DNA of 64,000 nt from Caballeronia peredens (GTDB lineage Bacteria; Pseudomonadota; Gammaproteobacteria; Burkholderiales; Burkholderiaceae): positions 124,001-188,000 of the forward strand of contig FCOH02000010.1 of NCBI GenBank assembly GCA_001544595.2, read 5' to 3'. How positions within the stretch are numbered: position 1 is the stretch's first letter; each line of letters begins with the position of its first letter. This document shows, piece by piece, positions 55,119 to 62,349 of the stretch. A model generated the notes under the pieces. The model worked only from the letters and a program-made list of their open reading frames with translations, did not search any database and was not told where the DNA came from. Both the position numbers and the translations under genes were made by a program.

Positions 55119-55697
55119 ATGAAAGGCAAGCCTGCTCCTTCCGGTTTGAGTCTCATGTCAACGTCGGATATTTGCTCGGCTTCAGTCGAGCTGGAAATCG
55201 GACTGGTTGAATGGCGCGTGTTGGCAATCGTGCCAAGCGGCGGTTTCCACTTCGTCGGCTTCAACGAAGTGACGCGCGTTGGTCGAGTAAGTTCGCCAAT
55301 CGTATCGTTTGACTGTAGGGATAGAAGAGGGCTCACCACCTCCGGCCGTTTCTATCGGCTTAATGGCGACAGTGGTTTGCCCAGGCCCGCTGAATCCGTA
55401 TGGTCCATCTACTGTTTTAGAAACCGCATTGGAGATTACTTCGATGCGACGCACCTTTTCGCGCCGGAGGACCGCATGACTTCGCCAAGTGACCGGACTC
55501 GTGCGGTGCTCGACACGCGTTGGTTTCTGCAGACGCTGGCCGAGGGCGAGCAGACATCCATCGCAGGGTTGGTGCGCAGTGTTGCAATCGGCCTCCTTCG
55601 GCATTATCCGACGGACACTGAAATGGCTGTTTCAGCAACCGTCGCTCCGACGATCTGGTCGGCGCCGCGCAAGGACCGCGCCGATGAACGACGGTGA
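55119..55697 (+). CDS. Hypothetical protein, 192 aa
   Basis: VEWRVLAIVPSGGFHFVGFN then RVSSPIVSFDCRDRRGLTTS and GRFYRLNGDSGLPRP make a beta-rich first half; the second half is helical with QTSIAGLVRSVAIGLLRHYP. The start may be 55119 or ATG 55155. A TATAAT box at 55008-55013 (GTATATAATCC) lies about 100 bp upstream. Family not recognised. Same strand as the genes on both sides, so possibly cotranscribed with the next two. Confidence 0.55.
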   Translation: MKGKPAPSGLSLMSTSDICSASVELEIGLVEWRVLAIVPSGGFHFVGFNEVTRVGRVSSPIVSFDCRDRRGLTTSGRFYRLNGDSGLPRPAESVWSIYCFRNRIGDYFDATHLFAPEDRMTSPSDRTRAVLDTRWFLQTLAEGEQTSIAGLVRSVAIGLLRHYPTDTEMAVSATVAPTIWSAPRKDRADERR

Positions 55698-55746
55698 GCA
55701 GGCAACACTGATAGCGTAGCTCGGCGCGCCTGTCTGACCGTACCGA

Positions 55747-56163
55747 ATGCTTATGAGCAGCGCCCGCGAAAGTAACTGTTCTGATCCCAATCGTTTCACC
55801 CACGTTTCGTTATATCTGGGCGACTGCGAAGGTCCGTCGTGCAGCTTGGTATGCGATGGCGTGTCAGATGCTTCGGGAGGCTCGATCTGGGCGCGTGCGC
55901 TCGATGCGCTGGCGAAACCTTCGCCGCCCGGTCCTTATCCGTCAGCAACGCAGACGACGTTGTTTGTCTACGAAAGTGTCGGTGCCACGCTTGTGCGCGA
56001 TGTCAATCCAGCCGTCACTCGCGTTGACGTAAGGTGCGATGCCGACGTGGCGGACGTAACTGTTCGACCGTCTGGCGCTACTGAATTCGATTTTCGCGTT
56101 CGGTACGTGGTTGGCGACGATGCAGTGATTATGGCGCGGCGAGCGCTGCAATTCTTGTTGTGA
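55747..56163 (+). CDS. Hypothetical protein sharing a domain with the next gene (138 aa)
   Basis: THVSLYLGDCEGPSCSLVCD, then PGPYPSATQTTLFVYESVGA and RVDVRCDADVADVTV. These align with the C-terminal part of the protein at 56314 (VTVYLGAHSTAPVQ, APYPYATRTTAFITRKSAG), so the two share a domain of about 110 residues. No known fold is recognised. Start ATG 55747 or 55753. Confidence 0.6.
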   Translation: MLMSSARESNCSDPNRFTHVSLYLGDCEGPSCSLVCDGVSDASGGSIWARALDALAKPSPPGPYPSATQTTLFVYESVGATLVRDVNPAVTRVDVRCDADVADVTVRPSGATEFDFRVRYVVGDDAVIMARRALQFLL

Positions 56164-56313
56164 TTTCGGCCCGGGCACGCTGATCGACATCTCGCAGCTT
56201 GAGGCGGACGGTTGACTGGGCGGCACAAGGTCGACCGAGGCTGGCTTCATCTACACCCTGCGGCTAGGTACGTCGGAGGGGAAGTGTGCGACATCCTCCG
56301 AGGCATATGGCCG

Positions 56314-57105
56314 ATGAACCTCAGCGAAGAAGTCATCACGCGCTTCGAGTTTCGTGCCCGCTTGGGCTTAAGCGAGGAAATGCTCAACTCGCTTCTTTCC
56401 AAGGGCAGCGTCTTTTCCCTTGGATGCGGAAATGAAAAGTCTTTTCCAGTAATCCTGTCGGAACCACAGCTCGACCGACGCCGGCTTTTCTCTCTGTGCA
56501 GGATTATCCGCCCGGCCCCACCCGGTGCGCGGCTTTCGTTTCTAACCTCAGGCCATGAGGCGCTTCGGGGAAAGTCGCCTGTCGAGGCGTTACATAACAA
56601 GACACAATTTCGCTTGGTACGAGAGATTGCCAGCACTTGGGCGTCGGAATGGGTCCGAACGATAGTGACGGTCTACCTCGGTGCCCATTCGACGGCGCCA
56701 GTTCAAGTGCCAGCGTATGTGGCTATTGACGAGGTCGATCCTCGGCGCTGTGTCTGGGTCCGAGCAGCTAACGCTATGGGGTCTGGGGGGTACATCGCAC
56801 CTGAGGCGCCGTATCCGTATGCAACACGAACGACGGCTTTCATCACCCGCAAATCAGCCGGATGCTCGCAGGAACTCGTTGACGCAAGGCTCGACATTGC
56901 GGTTCTCGGTCGGGTCTGCTTCGCAAGCGTCTATCTTCGCGAGCGAACTCTAGGTCGCTATCGGGTGGTGCTGAACGCCGACCGCCTAAATGTCGTTGAG
57001 GTATTGGAGGAGATAGTCGGCGTGATGCAGCGCGAAGACTCGGAGAGACGTCGAAACCACGGATTCGCAACATCGAGCAGAGTCAACGGCGACGCTTCGA
57101 CGTAA
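56314..57105 (+). CDS. Xre/MbcA/ParS-like N-domain plus the shared unknown domain (263 aa)
   Basis: N-terminal EEVITRFEFRARLGLSEEML has helix-turn-helix character. Residues about 75-110 (ARLSFLTSGHEALRGKSPVE, then ALHNKTQFRLVREIA) match the DUF2384/MbcA-ParS-Xre toxin-binding segment. The C-terminal half (CVWVRAANAMGSGGYIAPEA, PYPYATRTTAFITRKSAG) repeats the domain of the preceding gene. So it looks like an antitoxin-type DNA-binding domain fused to a new domain. The start is uncertain: the open frame begins at 56212 but ATG 56314 is more natural. No RES toxin motif is clear. Confidence 0.6.
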   Translation: MNLSEEVITRFEFRARLGLSEEMLNSLLSKGSVFSLGCGNEKSFPVILSEPQLDRRRLFSLCRIIRPAPPGARLSFLTSGHEALRGKSPVEALHNKTQFRLVREIASTWASEWVRTIVTVYLGAHSTAPVQVPAYVAIDEVDPRRCVWVRAANAMGSGGYIAPEAPYPYATRTTAFITRKSAGCSQELVDARLDIAVLGRVCFASVYLRERTLGRYRVVLNADRLNVVEVLEEIVGVMQREDSERRRNHGFATSSRVNGDAST

Positions 57106-57126
57106 AAATCTCGTTTTAGACGTATT

Positions 57127-57144
57127 AATCCCATATATGGGATT
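57127..57144. promoter_or_regulatory. Perfect 18-bp palindrome, candidate operator
   Basis: AATCCCATATATGGGATT lies 54 bp before the second DUF6471 gene and overlaps a TATTAAT-type -10 (57123-57129). A near copy with one mismatch stands before the second HAD-like gene. The position over -10 elements suggests repression, perhaps by the HTH-like DUF6471 protein itself. Confidence 0.65.
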
Positions 57145-57197
57145 TTAGAGGCGACGCAGCATAGGGCGGGGAATAATGAGCGTTTTCCTACGCCCCT

Positions 57198-57443
57198 ATG
57201 CGGATGACCGACTGGTATCAGATGGCTGGCAACGTCCTGCGTGCAGAGCTTGCTCGGCAAGGCGTGAGCTATCGCCAGTTAGCGCGGATGCTTACAGACA
57301 TCGGTGTGGACGAAACAGAGCGCGCCATCGCGAACAAACTGTCTCGCGGAAGCTTTAGCTTCGCGTTCTTCCTTCAATGCATGCGGGCCCTCGGGCGAGT
57401 CGACGTCAAGCTCGATTTGACACACGTTCCCGGGAAAGGGTGA
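57198..57443 (+). CDS. DUF6471 protein, single domain (81 aa)
   Basis: A compact DUF6471 protein: YQMAGNVLRAELARQGVSYR, QLARMLTDIGVDETERAI, then NKLSRGSFSFAFFLQCMRAL. This agrees in order and spacing with the first domain of the gene at 54423. The helical pattern with conserved R-G-S/T-F-x-F resembles a small HTH regulator. Palindromic operator upstream. 260 bp before the second HAD-like gene on the same strand. Confidence 0.85.
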   Translation: MRMTDWYQMAGNVLRAELARQGVSYRQLARMLTDIGVDETERAIANKLSRGSFSFAFFLQCMRALGRVDVKLDLTHVPGKG

Positions 57444-57674
57444 TCAGATTTTCGTGTAGGAGCGATGGCGCTTCATTACCGTTACGAAGACGCTTCTCGC
57501 GAGCCGCCGCACGGGATCCCTGTAAGGTAGAACCATCATCACGCGGGCTAGACGGGGCGCCGTTAGGCCCATCAGGGGCAGCATAAGCACCCTTCGCCCG
57601 TTTCGACTTACCTCTAAGACTTACATTGAACCTGCGCACAACGAACGCCTGCAAAGGCTCACCTTGTTGCGTAT

Positions 57675-57692
57675 AATCTCATATATGGGATT
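57675..57692. promoter_or_regulatory. Second operator copy over a -10 box
   Basis: AATCTCATATATGGGATT, one mismatch from the perfect palindrome at 57127. It starts inside TATAAT (57672-57677), so binding would block the promoter of the HAD-like gene. Confidence 0.6.
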
Positions 57693-57811
57693 AAAATCTC
57701 CTTTATGTGGTGGTAATTGGGTGTATTGGGCGCGAAACCCCGGTGCTTGCCGCCACGGACGGCTTGCCGGCGTTCCGTGCTGACAAGCTGTGGGACTTGG
57801 GAATCGACGAT

Positions 57812-58360
57812 ATGCACGCAACATTGAACCATGTTGACTGGAGCAAGCCGGTTATCTACTTGGGATTCGGCGGCGTTCTCCATGTTGGCGCGGCGACGAT
57901 GGACAGAGAGGGAAACATTCGCCTTCGCGGCGGACAGCAAACCTTCGAGTATGCGAGGTTGCTTGCCGACTTGTTGCGCCCGTATCCGTCCGTGCAGATC
58001 GTTCTAAGTTGCGGCTGGATTGATACCCTCGGCGAAACGCTAACGTCGAACCTTCTCCCAACGGACTTGCGAAAGCGGGTTGTCGGAAGTACCAAGCTAT
58101 TCAGCGAGGGGCTGGACGGCTATGAGGAGGGTCAACGTAGGGTCATGCGCGTTCTTCGCCACGCGCAAACGACCGGCGTTCGTCGCTGGCTTGCGCTTGA
58201 TGTGACAGTGTCGGCGGTCCCAGTTGCCCGCTGGAAAAACTTCCTCGTGACACGCGCCGACGTGGCTTTGGGTTCGATAACCACCCAGCGGCAACTGCAG
58301 TCGTGGCTTCGCGAGAACGCAACAGATACGCCGTGTGACGCGGTCCGTCGCGCGGCGTAA
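57812..58360 (+). CDS. HAD-like protein lacking catalytic aspartates (copy 2)
   Basis: A 182-residue protein from ATG 57812 (GTG 57707 would add 35 residues and is less likely). VIYLGFGGVLHVG replaces the D-x-D-G-V-L-H active site with G-F-G. VQIVLSCGWIDTLGETL and RRWLALDVTVSAVP follow the HAD_SAK layout, but the second acid pair (ALDD) is ALDV. Same replaced position as in copy 1, so loss of catalysis is a conserved trait of the pair. Controlled, by inference, by the operator at 57675. Confidence 0.75.
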   Translation: MHATLNHVDWSKPVIYLGFGGVLHVGAATMDREGNIRLRGGQQTFEYARLLADLLRPYPSVQIVLSCGWIDTLGETLTSNLLPTDLRKRVVGSTKLFSEGLDGYEEGQRRVMRVLRHAQTTGVRRWLALDVTVSAVPVARWKNFLVTRADVALGSITTQRQLQSWLRENATDTPCDAVRRAA

Positions 58361-58953
58361 CCCGCGATTTCCTCGTCGATATAAACCGGCTTCCCTACCT
58401 TCTTTGCTGGAGGAGGGGGCTCAATACGCCGCGGCCAGCGAAGTGCACCAAGCGGACGTTCATGGGTGCGACCCTGGGAGGAACAGTCGGAAGGGGAACA
58501 GCGAGGCGCACATGCCCTCGAATAATTCGATTGAGTCACGGCGATGTACGCCGACCGTGATGCCCGTCAAAGGGCGAAACTCCCCCGGCCCAACCTCATC
58601 ACGGTTGGCTAAGGGGGCGTTTTGCCCAAAATTCAAGACTCTCTTGGTAACCTAGAGAGTCTCTGCCCGCCTGGACGGCATGCACGTTGAACATGCTGCT
58701 TTGGCTTTTTGCTTTCCCCAACCAAGGCACGCTTCGTTGTCGTCGCTTCGCTTTTGCGGAAAAGAAATGTTCTAGCTCGGCTTCAAGCATCGGCGAGAGA
58801 TCCCTTTCACCGACGCAGAGCCTGCATGTCGAGAACCCACTGCTAAGTGTGGAGACGAGCATGAGACCGGCGCAGTGACAACGAGTTATCGGTGACGACG
58901 GTTCGGAACCCTGCATGACATGGGCAATTGAATTCTCGAGCTAGAGTCTGAGG
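58361..58953. other. 593-bp stretch with structured RNA candidate, no supported CDS
   Basis: ORFs here are short and lack ribosome sites. The left half (58530-58665) holds four stem-loops listed as an ncRNA candidate; the right half has nothing clear. Confidence 0.45.
58530..58665 (+). ncRNA. Candidate structured RNA with consecutive hairpins
   Basis: In order: GTCACGG (about 58536) pairing with CCGTGAT (about 58554); GCCC-GTCAAA-GGGC; CCAACC with GGTTGG inside an outer CCCCC/GGGGG pair; GGGCG-TTTT-GCCC; and AGACTCTCT (58636) with AGAGAGTCT (58654). Five pairings in 130 bp in a gene-free gap is unusual. Strand is assumed plus. No known RNA family is recognised. It lies between the HAD-like gene and an XRE gene. 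Confidence 0.4.
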
Positions 58954-59259
58954 TTAAGGATAATGCCTGTCAGAAATCGACCGGAGAAACAGTTCAGCGG
59001 CGCTAAGCGCGGAATAGTCTGGGGCCGTTCCGTCTCTCTCCAGCAATCGCTGTAACTCTCGGACATGTTCTTTCGGAACAAGAATCCACTCGGCCTCCAT
59101 CGCTGCGGCCAGCGCAGACAATGTTGAGTTCGCTTCACTGTCAGTCCCCACTAGGGCGGAACTCAGAGCAGGCATCGACATGCTCATGCGTTCGGCCAAC
59201 GTCTCAAGCGCGACGCCTCGCTGGAGCATCAAAGATTCGAATTGAGTCAGAAAGGACAT
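58954..59259 (-). CDS. XRE/HipB-like regulator (101 aa)
   Basis: FLTQFESLMLQRGVALETLA, ERMSMSMPALSSALVG and LSALAAAMEAEWILVPKEHV give a Cro/CI HTH with the C-terminal pattern seen in HipB-like antitoxins. Start ATG 59259 (MSFLTQFE). No HipA kinase gene adjoins it. It may be an orphan regulator of the surrounding set. Confidence 0.7.
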   Translation of the reverse strand: MSFLTQFESLMLQRGVALETLAERMSMSMPALSSALVGTDSEANSTLSALAAAMEAEWILVPKEHVRELQRLLERDGTAPDYSALSAAELFLRSISDRHYP

Positions 59260-59410
59260 GACAAGTCTCCAGCGCGAGTTGAGCGCGACGATGGCTTGGG
59301 ACCTTCGACATGCCGGCGGCAAGCCAGCCGCGCATGATCGCCTTTCACCTGAATGCTACTGCACAACGGCACCTTGGGCGACGAATTGTGGAAGGGGCGA
59401 GACGAGATGA

Positions 59411-60010
59411 ATGCGCAACGTTGTTTTCTTGGGCTGTTCGGATGATTGTGTGGAACTCTGTAAGGTAGCGCTGTCTAATGAGTACTTTACGCTCTGGGCG
59501 GACTATGTGAAGTTAACCGAACCTTGTGAGTCCGTTTCCACACGAAAATCCGAATACCCTGGTTTGAACGATTTGCCGCAAGGCTCGATCGTCGACGTCC
59601 ACACCCACTCGCTTTACGTCGTGAAGACCATGCGCGGGCAATTCCGGAAGGGGATGAATCTCGAGCACTGGGATTTTCTCTCTGACGCGGTCAACCGTCA
59701 CCGCATCGTCAATTTCCACTACGTTTGTGGCCACGCCGGTCACCGAATGAACGAGTTGGCCGACAGTCTCGCGAAAAAAGGTTCGACGCTTTCTCAGCGC
59801 AATTCGAAGTCTCTCGTGAATCGGTCTGCGTCACGCTCAGTCATTGGCGGAGCCAATCAATTTCGAAGGTTGCGGCTCGAAAGGAGCAGACGTCAAGGAG
59901 GACCTTGGCCGCGATCTGTTAACGGCGGAAAGTTTGTGCCGCCTCGAGGAAGCATCGCAGAAAAACGTGGGATAGAGTCGGCTGTCGGTGCGGGCGTCCA
60001 CCCAATGTGA
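59411..60010 (+). pseudogene. RNase H-like relic with lost active-site Asp
   Basis: Residues about 62-125 follow the C-half of RNase HI: HSLYVVKTMRGQFRKGMNLE, then FHYVCGHAGHRMNELADSLA with the conserved G-H-A-G-H and N-E-L-A-D. The T-D-S-x-Y-V position reads T-H-S, so one catalytic Asp is His. No T-D-G-S N-terminal motif is found. After residue 130 the sequence is low-complexity and overlaps tniQ by 92 bp on the other strand, so it is probably out of frame there. A truncated, inactive gene. Confidence 0.55.
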
Positions 60011-60812
60011 GTCGCATAAGCCAAGTTGTTGTAGCCGGCTGTGCCAGCGATAAACCATACGCATCTAAAAGTTGCTTGCCGAAGAATTGCTCACATTCAG
60101 TTATCAGCCGCCGGCGGGTCTCGCGGTCGCGAAGGTCTTCGTACCCTCGAGCGCGCAGCGCAGCAACGTATCCTTCGGCACAGTCCCGCCAACTTCCCGG
60201 CTCAAGTTGCAGGGCTTCAGAAGCGAGCACGCACAGAAGCCGTAGAACGCTTTTGGATGCGCAAAACCAAGGACGTAACGTATGAGTTTCGCTCGGCAGA
60301 AAAACTGTTTCTTTCCGTAATCCATCAGGAAGATATGCTGAGGTTTCTAGTAGCCGCGAATTATGCTTCGGACATGTCAGCACGCCAGGAACGGCGTGTG
60401 TTCTGTGCCAATAAGCCTCGCCAAACTCGCGCTCATCCTGAGCCGCGCAAGCTGAACAATATCGCCTGAACGATACGCGTCGACTTCGATTTGTGAATTG
60501 CGCCCCGTACGCAGAACGTGACTGAAGTCCATCGCCATGGATTGCTGCCCGTCGTAGAACTGCGATCTCCGACGTATCGTAGGTCAAACATACGAACGCA
60601 AAGAGCGTGTGCTTTTCCAGCAGATCGGCAGCCGATGTAGCCGTGTAGTCCGATAAACGCAACAGGTTGCCTGGCACAATGAAGGACGGGTATCTTGGGG
60701 GCACAAGTCTTGAAATCTGAACCATCGTTTCCACGGAAAGACCGAGACGACGCGAAGACCGAATCAATAGACTTCCCAAAAGCTCGTCGGGATAGGGTCT
60801 CGGAAAAAGCAT
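59919..60812 (-). CDS. tniQ: TniQ/TnsD-like target-selection protein, short form
   Basis: A 297-residue TniQ protein: N-terminal LFPRPYPDELLGSLLIRSSR (the TniQ opening P-x-P-x-P-x-E-x-x-x-S) and a zinc-finger CSAC (119-122) with EAYWHRTHAVPGVLTCPKHN, giving Cys, Cys, Cys, His ligands. TniQ joins TnsC to a chosen target site. Much shorter than Tn7 TnsD (about 508), lacking the large C-terminal DNA-recognition part, so target choice may be different or need a partner. It lies 6.5 kb upstream of tnsA on the same strand. Start ATG 60812; the longer open frame to 60884 is unsupported. Confidence 0.85.
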   Translation of the reverse strand: MLFPRPYPDELLGSLLIRSSRRLGLSVETMVQISRLVPPRYPSFIVPGNLLRLSDYTATSAADLLEKHTLFAFVCLTYDTSEIAVLRRAAIHGDGLQSRSAYGAQFTNRSRRVSFRRYCSACAAQDEREFGEAYWHRTHAVPGVLTCPKHNSRLLETSAYLPDGLRKETVFLPSETHTLRPWFCASKSVLRLLCVLASEALQLEPGSWRDCAEGYVAALRARGYEDLRDRETRRRLITECEQFFGKQLLDAYGLSLAQPATTTWLMRLTLGGRPHRQPTLSHVFLRCFLEAAQTFRR

Positions 60813-60940
60813 TGTGTGCAGACTCCCGGCTGTAGGCGACTGGGTGCTAATGCCAAAACTCGCGCGACCCGGGCTTGCACCCAATCGACCAATTGCTCGT
60901 TTAATCGAGCATATCGGCTTTATTGGCCGATTTGACGAAC

Positions 60941-61282
60941 ATGAAAGTTGACCAGACAGCTAGCCTTCCGCCCTTCTTGCTCAAGCAAAGCCGACAACTC
61001 GGCGAGCTTTTAAGCCGCCTGCGCGTCGCGCGAGGTGTCAAGCAAACTGATGCAGCCGCTCGGGCTGGATTGTCGCGCAACACCGTCTATCGGCTGGAGC
61101 ACGGAGACCCGGGTCTCGCGGTAGGGCAGATTTTCCGCTACCTCGAAGCCATCGCGCCGGGAACCACGCTCGAGAGTCTTTACGAGCAAAAGGACCCTGC
61201 ATTACTTGCGCAAGCTGCTCGTGAACGAAGAACCCGAGTGAGCGGCTTGAGCGCGGCCGAGCTCGACGAGCTGAACTTCTGA
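60941..61282 (+). CDS. XRE-family regulator (113 aa)
   Basis: A Cro/CI HTH: LLKQSRQLGELLSRLRVARG, VKQTDAAARAGLSRNTVYRL, then LAVGQIFRYLEAIAPGTTLE. The C-terminal RTRVSGLSAAELDELNF tail is HipB-like. Divergent from tniQ with about 130 bp between, so it may repress tniQ. Start set at ATG 60941; TTG 60923 is possible. No toxin partner is seen. Confidence 0.75.
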   Translation: MKVDQTASLPPFLLKQSRQLGELLSRLRVARGVKQTDAAARAGLSRNTVYRLEHGDPGLAVGQIFRYLEAIAPGTTLESLYEQKDPALLAQAARERRTRVSGLSAAELDELNF

Positions 61283-61772
61283 GAACAACATGGCCAACTG
61301 AGAAAACAAGTTCACGGTGTTTGCACGGCCAAACCTTCAGGCTGAGCCGATGATGGGCGTGAACGACTAGAACACATACCCTACCTGATGGAGGCCTCGG
61401 AGCGAATTAAGCATAGCCTGCCGGTTCCCGCTGATCTGGAAGCAATTTTCGTTGTTGTTTGCGGAGCCTAAGCAGGATCAATGTCACGCATTTCGTAGCC
61501 CGCATCTGTAGGCCTACTTTGACGCATGCTAACGTAGGGTTTGATGAAGAGCGACAGTACCTTCGATAGCTTGAATTGTAGATGTCAGATGAGCGAAGAC
61601 AAGGCCATCTGAACAGTTGCCGTTGCAAAGTTTCGGGGTACTCGCGCGAGAAGGTAGAAATTAACGGCTATTCGGGTTTCGTGTGGGAGTCTGTGAAGTG
61701 ATGCGATCGACAAATGGGTATAAAAGCGCGCTGCGCGGTTGCGCAGAAGCGGGGCCAACCGATGACGTTTCA
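61283..61772. other. 490-bp stretch without supported gene
   Basis: Short ORFs only. The sequence is mixed in composition with a short GC-rich hairpin GCGCGCTGCGCGGTTGCGC near 61725. Nothing can be assigned. Confidence 0.35.
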
Positions 61773-62207
61773 TCACAGCGGGAGCTTGGCCCGTGAGAAT
61801 TGTTGCACCTGATCGAAAATCACAACGCCGTCACGGATGCTCAACGGCACAGACAGCGTCTGCCATGCGCGCCAGGGACTGATAAAGTGCAACCGGTGCT
61901 TGAGCGAAGGCTCACTGGAGAAACGGTTGACGATGTCGCGAAACTCGTTCTGATCATTGGAGAAAAGCGGACCCAGTACACCCACCGCCTGGTCGCGAAC
62001 TATTTGGCAACGCGCCCCCGACCTGGTCGTAGCAATGTGACTCTTGAGTCTTGAATCTAAGCCACTGTGCTGATAGAACGCTCGCCATTGCTCCCGGCCG
62101 TGCAGGGCCGCGATTCGACGCCATGCGTGCAACAACACGGGTATGCGCGCGTGCTTTCCGCCGTTCATCGGCGAGGACGACACATCAAAAGTCCGCTGTA
62201 GCGCCAT
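61773..62207 (-). CDS. Doubtful ORF, 144 aa
   Basis: MNGGKHARIPVLLHAWRRIA, then GREQWRAFYQHSGLDSRL and FISPWRAWQTLSVPLSIRDG. Some helical pattern but no family. Start may be 62207 or the internal ATG 62168. DnaA-box-like sequences lie just upstream. It may be real, but codon evidence is weak. Confidence 0.3.
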   Translation of the reverse strand: MALQRTFDVSSSPMNGGKHARIPVLLHAWRRIAALHGREQWRAFYQHSGLDSRLKSHIATTRSGARCQIVRDQAVGVLGPLFSNDQNEFRDIVNRFSSEPSLKHRLHFISPWRAWQTLSVPLSIRDGVVIFDQVQQFSRAKLPL

Positions 62208-62227
62208 CCCGCCTTGAGGTTATCCGG

Positions 62228-62262
62228 TTATCCACAGAATTTGTGGGCAAGCCTGTGGAAAA
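62228..62262. other. Two DnaA-box-like sites facing each other
   Basis: TTATCCACA (62228-62236) is the consensus DnaA box, and TGTGGAAAA (62254-62262, reverse TTTTCCACA) is a near match 17 bp away. This could be part of a plasmid-type origin or a DnaA-regulated promoter; with only two boxes and no rep gene identified, it is weak. Confidence 0.3.
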
Positions 62263-62349
62263 CAGAAGCGCCGATCGGCCATTGGTCTGCACTAACCCCC
62301 GTCGGAGAGCCGGTAGACCCACGTGCCGCTTCCGGCATCTCCGTGAGTA

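Noticed and set aside
58599-58916. Minus-strand ORF of about 105 aa
   Set aside because: Overlaps the stem-loop cluster, lacks a ribosome site and shows no recognisable pattern.
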